Part shown: positions 1-7,753 of the stretch, piece after piece
How positions within the stretch are numbered: position 1 is the stretch's first letter
Layout: every line of letters starts with the position of its first letter
Origin: Streptomyces sp. 135
Lineage (GTDB): Bacteria; Actinomycetota; Actinomycetes; Streptomycetales; Streptomycetaceae
Direction of reading: 5' to 3'
Assembly: GCF_020026305.1 (NCBI RefSeq)
Contig: NZ_CP075691.1
Location: 3,596,001 to 3,660,000, forward strand
DNA length: 64,000 nt
Notes under the pieces: generated by a model
What the model saw: only the letters and a program-made list of their open reading frames with translations
Told to the model about the DNA's origin: nothing
Database searches by the model: none
Program-made: the position numbers and the translations under genes

Positions 1-741
1 GGCGGCGGCGCGCTGATAGGCCTGCTCCTGGCCCCCTTCGTGGCGATCCCGGCAGCGGAGGCCTGGCCCTACCTGGTCCTCTCCGCGGTGATCCACATCG
101 GCTACTACGCCCTGCTGATGCGCTCCTTCAAGCTCGGCGACTTCGGCCAGGCGTACCCGATCGCGCGCGGCACCGCGCCGCTGGTGGTCACCGTCCTGGC
201 GGCGGTCTTCGCGGGCGAGGTCCCGGACGGCTGGCAGGCGGCGGGCGTGGCGGTGTCGTGCGCGGGCCTGACGGGCCTGGCGCTGTGGGGCATACGGGGA
301 TCGGGGCGCCACCCGGACTGGCCGGCGCTCGGCGCGGCCCTGGCGACGGGCGTCTCCATCGCGGCGTACACGGTGGTGGACGGCCTCGGCGTACGGGCGT
401 CGGGCTCCTCGATGGGGTACATCGCGTGGCTGATGATCCTGGAGGGCGCCGCGATCCCGCTCTACGCGGCGTACCGCTGGCGGGGCGAACTGCCCGCGAG
501 GCTCCGCCCGTTCGCGGCGGTGGGCCTGCTGGGCGCGGCCCTGTCCGTCGGCGCGTACGGCCTGGTCCTGTGGGCCCAGACGAAGGCGGAGCTGGCCCCG
601 ATCTCCGCGCTCCGCGAGTCCTCGATCATCGTCGGCGCGGCGATCGGCGCGATCTTCTTCAAGGAGCGGTTCGGGGCGCCGCGGCTGGTGGCGGCGGGGT
701 TGATGGTGGCGGGGATCGGGTTGATGCTGCACGCGGGGTAG
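1..741 (+). CDS. EamA/DMT-family permease, 5' end outside window
   Basis: The reading frame is open from base 1, so the N-terminus lies upstream of the window. The visible 246 residues are mostly hydrophobic, with about seven to eight membrane segments and short basic loops, as in the ten-helix drug/metabolite transporter fold (two EamA repeats). The end contains the ALRESSIIVGAAIGAIFFKE stretch typical of the last EamA repeat, where a conserved Glu precedes the final helices. It probably moves a small metabolite or drug across the cytoplasmic membrane. The substrate cannot be read from sequence. Confidence 0.85.
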   Translation, partial: GGGALIGLLLAPFVAIPAAEAWPYLVLSAVIHIGYYALLMRSFKLGDFGQAYPIARGTAPLVVTVLAAVFAGEVPDGWQAAGVAVSCAGLTGLALWGIRGSGRHPDWPALGAALATGVSIAAYTVVDGLGVRASGSSMGYIAWLMILEGAAIPLYAAYRWRGELPARLRPFAAVGLLGAALSVGAYGLVLWAQTKAELAPISALRESSIIVGAAIGAIFFKERFGAPRLVAAGLMVAGIGLMLHAG

Positions 742-791
742 GCCCGTCACAGGTCGGCAGCGGAACCGCTCGCGGCAACTCGCCGGAGGCG

Positions 792-1313
792 TCACGCACC
801 TCGATCCGCACGCCGCGTGCCATCCGCAGACAGCGGCTCTCCACTCTGGGAGTGCAGCCGGTCGATGTGGGCGAGCACCTGGTCCACATGCGGACGTACC
901 TGGGCCCGCAGCGTCTCGCTCCAGCTTTCCCCTGAGTAGCGGCAGTTGAGATAGAGATGCCTGGCGTGCTCCAGTACGGGGCGGTGTTCGGGCGGGAGCT
1001 GGGCGAGAGCCCAGTCGGCAGCAGCGTCCTTCGACCTTATGTGGCCGGTGGCGAGCGTGGTCCAGATGCGTGCGAGGGTCAGCAGCACGTTGCGGGTGTC
1101 GCCCTCCAGGTCGTCCAGTAGGTCGGGAATGCCCGCCACACTGGCCCGGATCAGATCGGCGTGCGGGACGGGATCGAGGACCTGAACGAGCACGTCCACA
1201 TCGCTGGCCGGCTTGAGGCCACCGAAGACGGCAGATCCGTGAAGGCAAGCGCCGATGACATCCTTGCCCAGCACACGGTCGACCAGGGCCACACTCTCCT
1301 GAGGGTGGTTCAT
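792..1313 (-). CDS. AadA-like aminoglycoside nucleotidyltransferase with large internal deletion
   Basis: The 173-residue product looks like ANT(3'')-type AadA joined across a gap. Residues 1-45 carry the nucleotidyltransferase signature: Gly-Ser at 26-27 in LHGSAVFGGLKP, then DVDVLV (Asp 38 and 40). The sequence then passes directly to LDPVPHADL and the helical half (RNVLLTLARIW, KDAAADWALAQLPP). In AadA about 100 residues, including the third acidic catalytic residue, lie between these two parts. The join is in frame. ATG 1313 is chosen because the family signature follows; the 13 residues upstream look non-coding. Adenylyltransferase activity is unlikely, so the gene is probably a decaying or repurposed remnant. 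Confidence 0.75.
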   Translation of the reverse strand: MNHPQESVALVDRVLGKDVIGACLHGSAVFGGLKPASDVDVLVQVLDPVPHADLIRASVAGIPDLLDDLEGDTRNVLLTLARIWTTLATGHIRSKDAAADWALAQLPPEHRPVLEHARHLYLNCRYSGESWSETLRAQVRPHVDQVLAHIDRLHSQSGEPLSADGTRRADRGA

Positions 1314-1358
1314 CACGCCAGTGTCCCGAACGGCTGTGACCGGTCTTCGCAACAGACC

Positions 1359-2042
1359 CTAGGTCCGTACGCCGGTTACCGCGACGACGGGCAGCCGCGC
1401 GCACCGCCGGCAAGCGCGGGCCGAGGTCGCGACCGTGGCGTGGGCGGTGGCGGACAGGGCTCCGGCGAAGGCCAGCAGGGGCCAGTCCGTGGTCAGCGTC
1501 GCCGCCGTGGCGAGCGCGAGGGTCGCGGCGGCCATGGCTGCGCTGGCCGTGGTGCCTGCCCAGGCGACGAGCAGCGGCAGGCGTTCCGGGGTCGGGAGGC
1601 GGCGGGCGAGGCTGCCGGTGGCGGTCAGGGTCGCCGCGGCGAGCAGTGCGGCGATCGTCGCGACGAAGGCCAGGTGGACGGCCAGCAGCTGGGCGGCCGC
1701 GGGCAGTTGCCAGGCCGGAGCGTGGCCCGCGGTCCTCGCCAGGTACCAGCAGGCGAGCAGGAAGGGGGCCGTGAGCGTGACGGCCCGTGCCGTGTGCCGC
1801 GCCTGGGCGACGGTCAGTTCACGCTGGCAGCTGGGGGCGACTTCCTCGACGGTGCCGAACTCCCGCACCGCCTGGCGGGCGGCATCCTCCGCAGGAAGCC
1901 CGGTGTCGGCGTACGCGGCTGCCGTGTCGGCGAGGCCGTCCCGTACCTCCTCGACCAGGCGGGACTTCGCCTTGGCCGGGCCGTGCAGCGCGGCGGTCAG
2001 GTCGGCCGCGTACTCCTGTACGAGCCGGTCGGCGGGGCTCAT
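1359..2042 (-). CDS. Permease-prefix-domain membrane protein, PadR partner
   Basis: The 227-residue product has an N-terminal cytoplasmic helical region (about residues 1-75). It contains DRLVQEYAADL and AREFGTVEEV-like turns seen in the permease prefix domain (DUF1700-like) found next to PadR regulators. About four hydrophobic segments follow (roughly residues 85-215), ending in a Cys/Arg-rich tail. The ATG at 2042 overlaps the TGA of the padR gene by 4 bp (ATGA), so the two are translationally coupled. The pair probably works as regulator plus membrane sensor or effector. Biochemical function is unknown. Confidence 0.8.
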   Translation of the reverse strand: MSPADRLVQEYAADLTAALHGPAKAKSRLVEEVRDGLADTAAAYADTGLPAEDAARQAVREFGTVEEVAPSCQRELTVAQARHTARAVTLTAPFLLACWYLARTAGHAPAWQLPAAAQLLAVHLAFVATIAALLAAATLTATGSLARRLPTPERLPLLVAWAGTTASAAMAAATLALATAATLTTDWPLLAFAGALSATAHATVATSARACRRCARLPVVAVTGVRT

Positions 2043-2380
2043 GTGGCGAGCCCGGGGGGCGGGCCCGGGTTCAGGACCGAGCCGATCGCCTCGGTGAATT
2101 CCACCCACGCCGCCCGCTCCCCGGCCAGCGTCGCCCGGCCGGCGTCCGTCAACTCGTAGCACCTGCGCCGCCGTTCACCGGACGACTGCCAGCTGCTGCT
2201 CAGCAGGCCGAGCCGCTCCAGGCGATTCAGGGCCGGGTAGATCGTGCCCGTACGCAGCTCCAGCGCGCCGCCGCTGCGGCGCTGCACGGCGGCGATGATC
2301 GCGTACCCGTGCAGCGGGCCCGGTTCCAGTACGGCCAGCAGCAGTCCGTCGAGGTGCCCTCGCACCGCATCCGCCTTCAT
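2039..2380 (-). CDS. PadR-family transcriptional regulator
   Basis: The 113-residue protein is a compact winged helix. Residues 10-75 contain the PadR signature: LLAVLEPGPLHGYAI, then GTIYPALNRLERLGLL, the recognition helix and wing. The family binds palindromes in its own promoter and often controls adjacent membrane proteins. It overlaps the downstream membrane-protein gene by 4 bp and is transcribed divergently from the gene at 2458. The 77-bp gap between them carries palindromes (2383-2437) that are natural operators. Confidence 0.92.
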   Translation of the reverse strand: MKADAVRGHLDGLLLAVLEPGPLHGYAIIAAVQRRSGGALELRTGTIYPALNRLERLGLLSSSWQSSGERRRRCYELTDAGRATLAGERAAWVEFTEAIGSVLNPGPPPGLAT

Positions 2381-2382
2381 GA

Positions 2383-2437
2383 GTAGGCAGCCTACACAAA
2401 GTCTGCGTAGGCAGTGTATGTATTGGCTGCCAACATA
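2383..2437. promoter_or_regulatory. Candidate PadR operators in divergent promoter region
   Basis: Three elements sit in the gap between padR and the gene at 2458. A perfect 13-bp palindrome, GTAGGC-A-GCCTAC, lies at 2383-2395. Its left arm is repeated as GTAGGCAG at 2407-2414. A second palindrome, TTGGC-T-GCCAA, lies at 2423-2433 and is flanked by TATGT and ACATA. The region is locally AT-rich. Autoregulation by the adjacent PadR protein is inferred. Confidence 0.6.
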
Positions 2438-2457
2438 TAACCGCTCGGAGGTTCGGC

Positions 2458-2919
2458 GTGACCAAACTGCTGTTGTCCGCCCACGTGCTCGTGGCGATCC
2501 TCGCCGTCGGTTCGATCACCGTGGCCGCCTCGATGTTCCCCCGTCAGGCGCTACGGGCGATCGGCGGCGAGGGGCCGAAGGTGGCCGCGCTGCTGCACCG
2601 GGTCTGCCGGGGCTACGCGCTCGCCGGTATCGCCGTACCGGTGTTCGGGATAGCCACCGGCGCGCAGCTCGGCGTCCTCGGCGACGCGTGGCTGATCGTC
2701 TCGCTCGTCCTGACGGCGGGCGCGGCGGGCCTGCTGGCGCTGGCCATCCTGCCGGGGCAGCGGGCCCTGCTCGCGCTGGCGGAATCCCCTGGAGGCGCCG
2801 AGGAGACGGCTCGGCCCGTCGCCGTCCGGCTGACCATGCTCACCGGCGTCTTCAATCTCCTCTGGGCGGTCGTCGTGGTGCTGATGATCGTCCGCCCCGG
2901 CTCCACGACGGGAGCGTGA
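2458..2919 (+). CDS. Small four-helix integral membrane protein
   Basis: The 153-residue product is almost entirely membrane-embedded, with four predicted transmembrane helices (about 3-25, 50-72, 78-100 and 128-148) and a short polar loop, resembling DUF2269-like membrane proteins. GTG 2458 is preceded by a good Shine-Dalgarno sequence (CTCGGAGG). Its stop overlaps the next start by 4 bp, so the two form a divergent operon opposite padR and are probably controlled by it. Function is unknown. Confidence 0.8.
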   Translation: MTKLLLSAHVLVAILAVGSITVAASMFPRQALRAIGGEGPKVAALLHRVCRGYALAGIAVPVFGIATGAQLGVLGDAWLIVSLVLTAGAAGLLALAILPGQRALLALAESPGGAEETARPVAVRLTMLTGVFNLLWAVVVVLMIVRPGSTTGA

Positions 2920-3185
2920 GCAGCGTGCGTACGCTCCGCTTCGCGGCCGCCGCCGAGGCCGCCTCGCTCGTCCTGCTGCTCGGCAACCTCTTCACCGTCC
3001 ACGCACCCGCGCTCTCCGCGCTCCTCGGGCCGCTGCACGGCACGGCGTATCTCGTCGTCATCGCGGCCACGTGGACGGCGGCCTCGGCCGCCGCGCCGGG
3101 CACCCGGTGGCGTGCCCTCGTCCCCGGCGTCGGCGGGCTCCTCGTCCTGGGGCGGATCGGGGAGCGGGCGCCCGCCGCCGACTGA
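2916..3185 (+). CDS. Small membrane protein, DUF3817-like
   Basis: The 89-residue protein has three hydrophobic segments. Its start (LRFAAAAEAASLVLLLGNL) and the later HG-x-x-Y-LVV helix resemble the small DUF3817 membrane family. The GTG start lies inside the previous gene's stop region (GTGA overlap), which implies translational coupling. It is likely co-expressed with the 2458 gene under PadR control. Function is unknown. Confidence 0.75.
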   Translation: MSSVRTLRFAAAAEAASLVLLLGNLFTVHAPALSALLGPLHGTAYLVVIAATWTAASAAAPGTRWRALVPGVGGLLVLGRIGERAPAAD

Positions 3186-3186
3186 C

Positions 3187-4365
3187 CTACACCTCACGCA
3201 GGGCCCTGACCAGGGCCTGGGCGCGGGGGTCCGCCGTCACGCCCTTGTTCATGCCGTTGGTGACGTAGCCGAAGGCGATGCCCGACTGCGGGTCGGCGAA
3301 GCCGAGGGCGCCGCCGCGGCCGGGGTGGCCGAAGGAGCCGGGGGACAGCAGCGGGGAGGCGCCGCCGTGCAGCATGCAGCCGAGGCCGAAGCGGGTGGGG
3401 ACGACCAGGACGCGGTCGGGGCCCGCCGACGCCTCGGTCCTGGCCGCGTCCACCGTCTCGGGGGTGAACAGCCGGGCCGCACCGTCCACTTCGCCGATCA
3501 GCGCGGCGTAGAACCGGGCCAGGCCGTCCGCCGTGGCGATGCCGTTGGAGGCGGGCAGGGCCGCCGCCCGGTACGCCGGGTCGTTCTCGTCCGGCAGCGG
3601 ATCGATCGCCCCGAAGGCGCGGCGGGTCAGGGATGCGGGGTCGGCGTAGGCCTGCGCCACGTTCCGCTTGGGCCGGGCCCGCAGGGCGCCCGGTGCGGCG
3701 GGCGGCGGCTCGATACGGCCCATCCGGCCGGCCCGCGCGGCTTCCGCTTCCGGCAGGCCCACCCAGAGGCCGAGGCCGTACGGCCGGGCGATCTCGGCGT
3801 CGATCCACTCCCCCACGGCCTTGCCCGTCACGCGCCGCACCAGCTCACCGGTGAGCCAACTGTAGGTCTGCGCGTGGTAGCCGTGGTCGGTGCCCGGCTC
3901 CCAGAACGGGGCCTGCGCGGCGAGAACGGCCGCCGCGAGGTCCGGGTCGAGCGCCTCGGCGGGCGTGAGCGGACGGTCGAGGGCGGGCACCCCGGCGCGG
4001 TGCGCGAGGACGTGCCGTACGAGGACGCCTTCCTTGCCGCGAGCCTTGAACTCCGGCCAGTAGGTGCCGACCGGCGCGTCCAGGTCCAGTTCGCCGCGCT
4101 GATGGAGCAGGAGCAGCGCGGCGGCGGCCACGCCCTTGGTGGCCGAGCGGATCACCTGTGCGGTACCGGACTCCCACGGGGTGTCCCCGTCGACGTCCTT
4201 CGTACCGCCCCACAGATCCACGACCTTGCGTCCGTCCCGATAGACGGTGACGGCGGCGCCGCGCTCCCCCCGCTCGCTGAAATTGCGCACGAAAGCGTCG
4301 CGAACCGGTTCGAAGCCGGCGGCCACTGTGCCGTGCGGCCCACCTAGGGCGTCCATGTCCTTCAT
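3187..4365 (-). CDS. Serine hydrolase, class C beta-lactamase / EstB-like esterase family
   Basis: The 392-residue protein belongs to the beta-lactamase-related serine hydrolases (Pfam Beta-lactamase). The nucleophile motif S-x-x-K is visible as SATKG (about residues 93-97), and a YSWLTG segment supplies the second-motif Tyr. An HPGRGGALGF segment near the C-terminus replaces the KTG box. No signal peptide is visible, so it is probably a cytoplasmic esterase or amidase rather than a secreted beta-lactamase. The gene is single and ends 2 bp after the converging gene at 3185. Confidence 0.88.
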   Translation of the reverse strand: MKDMDALGGPHGTVAAGFEPVRDAFVRNFSERGERGAAVTVYRDGRKVVDLWGGTKDVDGDTPWESGTAQVIRSATKGVAAAALLLLHQRGELDLDAPVGTYWPEFKARGKEGVLVRHVLAHRAGVPALDRPLTPAEALDPDLAAAVLAAQAPFWEPGTDHGYHAQTYSWLTGELVRRVTGKAVGEWIDAEIARPYGLGLWVGLPEAEAARAGRMGRIEPPPAAPGALRARPKRNVAQAYADPASLTRRAFGAIDPLPDENDPAYRAAALPASNGIATADGLARFYAALIGEVDGAARLFTPETVDAARTEASAGPDRVLVVPTRFGLGCMLHGGASPLLSPGSFGHPGRGGALGFADPQSGIAFGYVTNGMNKGVTADPRAQALVRALREV

Positions 4366-4423
4366 GACAAGGGCAACAGCGGCCTCGGGCCGAGGATTCC
4401 CGGGCCGTGTGCGACGGCAGGCT

Positions 4424-5200
4424 TCACATCGAAGCCTCGGGGGCCACCGTCCTCGGATCGAAACCGAACGGCAGTTCCAGGCGGTGGGCGCTCATCAAGG
4501 CCTCGTCGGCCAGCAGTTCGCCCGTCGGGCCGTCCGCCGCGATCACGCCTTCGCTGAGGATCAGGGCGCGGGGGCAGAGCTCCAGGGCGTACGGCAGGTC
4601 GTGCGTGACCATCAGGACCGTCACGTCCAGCGAGCGCAGGATGTCGGCCAGTTCGCGGCGCGAGGCCGGGTCGAGGTTGGAGGACGGCTCGTCCAGGACC
4701 AGGATCTCCGGCTCCATGGCCAGCACCGTGGCGACCGCGACCCTGCGGCGCTGCCCGAAGGAGAGGTGGTGCGGCGGGCGGTCGGCGAACTCCGCCATGC
4801 CGACCTGGCCGAGCGCCTTCAGCACGCGGGCCTCCAGCTCCGGGCCGCGCAGGCCGGCCGCCGCGGGCCCGAAGGCCACGTCCTCGCGGACCGTCGGCAT
4901 GAACAGCTGGTCGTCCGGGTCCTGGAAGACGATGCCGACCCGGCGCCTGATCTCGGCCATGTGCTTCCTGCCGACGGGCAGCCCGGCCACCGTCACGGTG
5001 CCGGCGCCGCCGGTCAGGATGCCGTTCAGGTGCAGGACGAGGGTGGTCTTGCCCGCGCCGTTCGGCCCGAGCAGGGCGACGCGCTCGCCGCGCGCGACGG
5101 TGAAGTCGACGCCGAACAGCGCCTGGTGGCCGTCGGGGTAGGCGAAGGCCAGTCCGGCCACTTCCAGCGAGGGTGCGGTCATCACGGTCACAGGGTCCAT
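4424..5200 (-). CDS. cbiO: Cobalt/nickel ECF transporter ATPase CbiO
   Basis: The 258-residue ABC ATPase has Walker A GPNGAGKTT, Q-loop FQDPDDQLF, signature LSFGQRRRVA, Walker B EILVLDEP and switch MVTHDLPYA. The Q-loop spelling is characteristic of ECF-type CbiO/NikO ATPases. ATG 5200 overlaps the end of cbiQ by 13 bp; ATG 5182 is an alternative and neither has a strong ribosome site, as expected for coupled translation. With CbiQ and CbiM it powers Ni2+ or Co2+ uptake. It is the last gene of the cbiMQO operon. Confidence 0.93.
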   Translation of the reverse strand: MDPVTVMTAPSLEVAGLAFAYPDGHQALFGVDFTVARGERVALLGPNGAGKTTLVLHLNGILTGGAGTVTVAGLPVGRKHMAEIRRRVGIVFQDPDDQLFMPTVREDVAFGPAAAGLRGPELEARVLKALGQVGMAEFADRPPHHLSFGQRRRVAVATVLAMEPEILVLDEPSSNLDPASRRELADILRSLDVTVLMVTHDLPYALELCPRALILSEGVIAADGPTGELLADEALMSAHRLELPFGFDPRTVAPEASM

Positions 5201-5949
5201 CCCAACAGGCATACGGCGAGCGCGGAGAGGGGCAGGGCCAGCGCGTACGTCCACTGCGCCCGCGAGGCGGTCACCTCGTCGATGACCGGCATCGACCCGG
5301 TGTAGCCCCGGCTGACCATGGCCAGGTGCACGCGCTCCCCCCGCTCGTACGAACGGATGAAGAGCGCCCCGGCGGACCTGGCGAGGACGCCCCACTGCCG
5401 CACGCCCCGCGCCTCGAAGCCGCGTGACTCCCGGGCGGTCCTCATGCGGCGCATCTCGTCCGTGATGACGTCGCCGTACCGGATCATGAACGAGGCGATC
5501 TGGACGAGCAGCGGGGGCAGCTTGAGCCGCTGGAGGCCGAGGAGCAGCTCGCGCAGTTCGGTCGTGGCGGCCAGCAGTACGGAGGCGGCGACGCCGAGGG
5601 TTCCCTTGGCGAGGACGTTCCAGGCGCCCCAGAGACCGTGCACGCTCAGGGACAGGCCGAGTACGTCGACGCGCTCGCCCTGCGCCACGAACGGCATCAG
5701 GAAGGCGAAGGCCACGAACGGGACCTCGATCAGCAGGCGCTTGAGCAGGAACCCGGCGGGGACGCGGGCGGCACCGGCGACCACCCCGAGGAGTACGGCG
5801 TAGAGCCCGAAGGCCCACATCGCCTCGCGGGGCGTGGAGACGACCACGACGACGAAGCAGAAGACCGCCGCGAGCTTGGTGTGCGGGGGCAGCGCGTGCA
5901 CCGGCGAGTGCGCGCGCCGATAGAGCCGGTGGGCATGCCCCGCCCCCAC
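5188..5949 (-). CDS. cbiQ: Cobalt/nickel ECF transporter T-component CbiQ
   Basis: The 253-residue membrane protein has the EcfT layout: about five hydrophobic segments and a cytoplasmic coupling region with the two Ala-Arg-Gly type motifs (TARESRGFEARG and MVSRGYTG) that contact the ATPases. GTG 5949 is chosen because it gives the family N-terminus (GAGHAHRLYRRAHSPVHAL) and lies 1 bp after the cbiM stop. It couples ATP hydrolysis by CbiO to the substrate-binding CbiM. Confidence 0.92.
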   Translation of the reverse strand: MGAGHAHRLYRRAHSPVHALPPHTKLAAVFCFVVVVVSTPREAMWAFGLYAVLLGVVAGAARVPAGFLLKRLLIEVPFVAFAFLMPFVAQGERVDVLGLSLSVHGLWGAWNVLAKGTLGVAASVLLAATTELRELLLGLQRLKLPPLLVQIASFMIRYGDVITDEMRRMRTARESRGFEARGVRQWGVLARSAGALFIRSYERGERVHLAMVSRGYTGSMPVIDEVTASRAQWTYALALPLSALAVCLLGWTL

Positions 5950-5950
5950 G

Positions 5951-7132
5951 TCAGACCTCCCCGGACGCGGCCCGCCCACCGGCGCCACCCGCCTCGCCCA
6001 CGCCGGCCGTCCCGGTTGCCCCGGTTGCTCCGGGCCGGACGTCGGCCTCCGGCACTGCCACCGCGGACGCCTCCCCCGCCCTCCGGCGCCGCAGCGCCCA
6101 GAAGACCGCCGAGCCCGCGACCACCGTGACACCCACGCCGATCACGCCCGCCAGACCGCCGGAAAGGCGCGCGTCGGTGATGTCCTTGACGCCGTAGTCC
6201 GCGAGCGGCGAGTCCGCCGTGGCGTGGTCCTCCGTCTTCTTGTCGATGCCCTTGTCGTGCGCGACCTTCTCCAGGCCGTCGGGGTTCCCGGAGGCGTAGA
6301 AGCTGACGACGCCCGCGAGGACGAGGGACGTGGCGATGCCCGCGAGCCACACCTTGCGGTGGGAGCGGGCCGGCACGGCGGACGGCGTCGGTGCCGTGAC
6401 CGTAGGGGCGTCCACCAGTTCCCCGCCGACCCGCAGCTTCAGCGGCCGCGTCAGGCCCCGCGCCCCGTACACCAGATCGGGCCGTACGGCGATGACCGCG
6501 CCGACGGTGAGCGCGGTGATCGCGGCCTCGCCGACGCCGATCAGGATGTGCACGCCGACCATGGCGGTGGCGACCTTGGTGAGGGAGACGTCGGTCGTGC
6601 CGCCCACGGCGTAGATGAGGGTGAAGGCGACCGCGGCGGCGGGCACGGACAGCAGCGCCGCGACGAAGGAGGCGGCCGTGACCGAGCGGCGCCCGCGCGG
6701 GAGCACCTTCACCAGGCCGCGGAAGACCACGTAGGCGACGACGGTGGTGACGACCGCCATGTCGGTGATGTTCACGCCGAGCGCGGTCAGCCCGCCGTCC
6801 GCGAAGAGGACACCCTGCATCAGCAGCACGACGGAGACGCACAGGACGCCGGTGAAGGGGCCGACGAGGATCGCGGCGAGCGCACCGCCGAGCAGATGAC
6901 CGCTGGTCCCGGCCGCGACGGGGAAGTTCAGCATTTGCACGGCAAATATGAAGGCGGCGACGAGCCCGGCGAGCGGCGCGGTCCGTTCTCCCCCGCTCCC
7001 GGCCACGCTTGAGCCGGCGGCACCCCCCAGCTCACGCCGTGCGCCCTTGAGGCTGAGGGCCACCGCACCCGCGGCGACGAGCCCGGCCGCGGCGGAGACG
7101 GGGGCATCGATGAATCCGTCGGGGACATGCAT
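5951..7132 (-). CDS. cbiM: Cobalt/nickel ECF substrate component CbiM fused to CbiN-like PDGLE domain
   Basis: The 393-residue protein starts at ATG 7132 with MHVPDGFID, the hallmark of CbiM/NikM, whose N-terminal Met-His chelates the metal and must be free. Residues 1-230 are the multi-helix S-component. From about residue 290 a second part contains NPDGLEKVAHDKG followed by a final helix, a PDGLE (CbiN/NikN-like) domain. So the M and N components are fused, which explains why no separate cbiN is present. A Nur-like box lies upstream, favouring nickel as substrate, but Ni and Co cannot be separated from sequence. Confidence 0.93.
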   Translation of the reverse strand: MHVPDGFIDAPVSAAAGLVAAGAVALSLKGARRELGGAAGSSVAGSGGERTAPLAGLVAAFIFAVQMLNFPVAAGTSGHLLGGALAAILVGPFTGVLCVSVVLLMQGVLFADGGLTALGVNITDMAVVTTVVAYVVFRGLVKVLPRGRRSVTAASFVAALLSVPAAAVAFTLIYAVGGTTDVSLTKVATAMVGVHILIGVGEAAITALTVGAVIAVRPDLVYGARGLTRPLKLRVGGELVDAPTVTAPTPSAVPARSHRKVWLAGIATSLVLAGVVSFYASGNPDGLEKVAHDKGIDKKTEDHATADSPLADYGVKDITDARLSGGLAGVIGVGVTVVAGSAVFWALRRRRAGEASAVAVPEADVRPGATGATGTAGVGEAGGAGGRAASGEV

Positions 7133-7180
7133 GGGCGCACTCCTGGGCAGGGGCCCTGGCAGGGGCAGACCGCTTGGGAC

Positions 7181-7222
7181 CAAACCGTTCAATGATAGGG
7201 CGTTGTTGCGAACGGTTTGCAA
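7181..7222 (-). promoter_or_regulatory. cbiM promoter with Nur-like box and long inverted repeat
   Basis: On the minus strand 7222-7206 reads TTGCAA-ACCGT-TCGCAA, matching the published Streptomyces Nur box (tTGCaa-N5-ttGCAA) at all but one position. A perfect 10-bp inverted repeat, CAAACCGTTC (7181-7190) and GAACGGTTTG (7210-7219), overlaps it with a 19-nt spacer. TATCAT (7197-7192) could be the -10 element. Nickel-dependent repression by Nur is inferred. Confidence 0.6.
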
Positions 7223-7393
7223 GAGCACCGCGGTCCCAATACGGCTACGCCCGGGGCGCGCGGCCCGCACCGCACGCCCGGAGTGATAGACGTACATATG
7301 GGACATTGGTGAGGAAGTACGCGCCACGGGAGTACGCGGCAAGGAAGTACGCGCCAACGGCGGCGCACGCACGCCGGGACGAGGAGTTCAGCG

Positions 7394-7741
7394 ATGTCCG
7401 CAGTCGAGCAGTACGCACGTGCCCACCTCGTCACGGACTCCTCCGAGGGCCACCGCGCGGTGCCCGTCGTCCTGCGCTACGACGCGGAGGCCGACCCGCA
7501 CACGGTGCGGATCGGCCTCCCCGGCCGCCACGAGCGGTCCTTCGCCCGGCAGCTGCTCGAACAGGGCCTGCGGGCCCCGGTCACCGCCGGTGACGTGCAC
7601 ATCTGGCCGTGCGGCCGGGTGCAGACGATCGTGGAGTTCCACGCCGGGGACGGGGTGACGGTCGTCCAGTTCGACGCCTCGGCCCTGATCCGCTTCCTGC
7701 GCCGCACCTACGCGGCCACCGCCACCCCGGTCACCCGCTGA
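7394..7741 (+). CDS. SsgA/SsgB-family sporulation and cell-division regulator (possibly SsgE)
   Basis: The 115-residue protein matches the SALP family unique to morphologically complex actinomycetes. It has an N-terminal AHLVTDSSEGHRAVPVVLRY strand region, a central FARQLLEQGL helix and the terminal FDASALIRFLRRTY segment. SALPs place septation and autolysis machinery during sporulation. It is a single gene with a start at ATG 7394. From remembered gene order relative to hrdD it may be the SsgE orthologue, but family members are too similar to be certain without alignment. Confidence 0.9.
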   Translation: MSAVEQYARAHLVTDSSEGHRAVPVVLRYDAEADPHTVRIGLPGRHERSFARQLLEQGLRAPVTAGDVHIWPCGRVQTIVEFHAGDGVTVVQFDASALIRFLRRTYAATATPVTR

Positions 7742-7753
7742 CCCCCGACGGGA

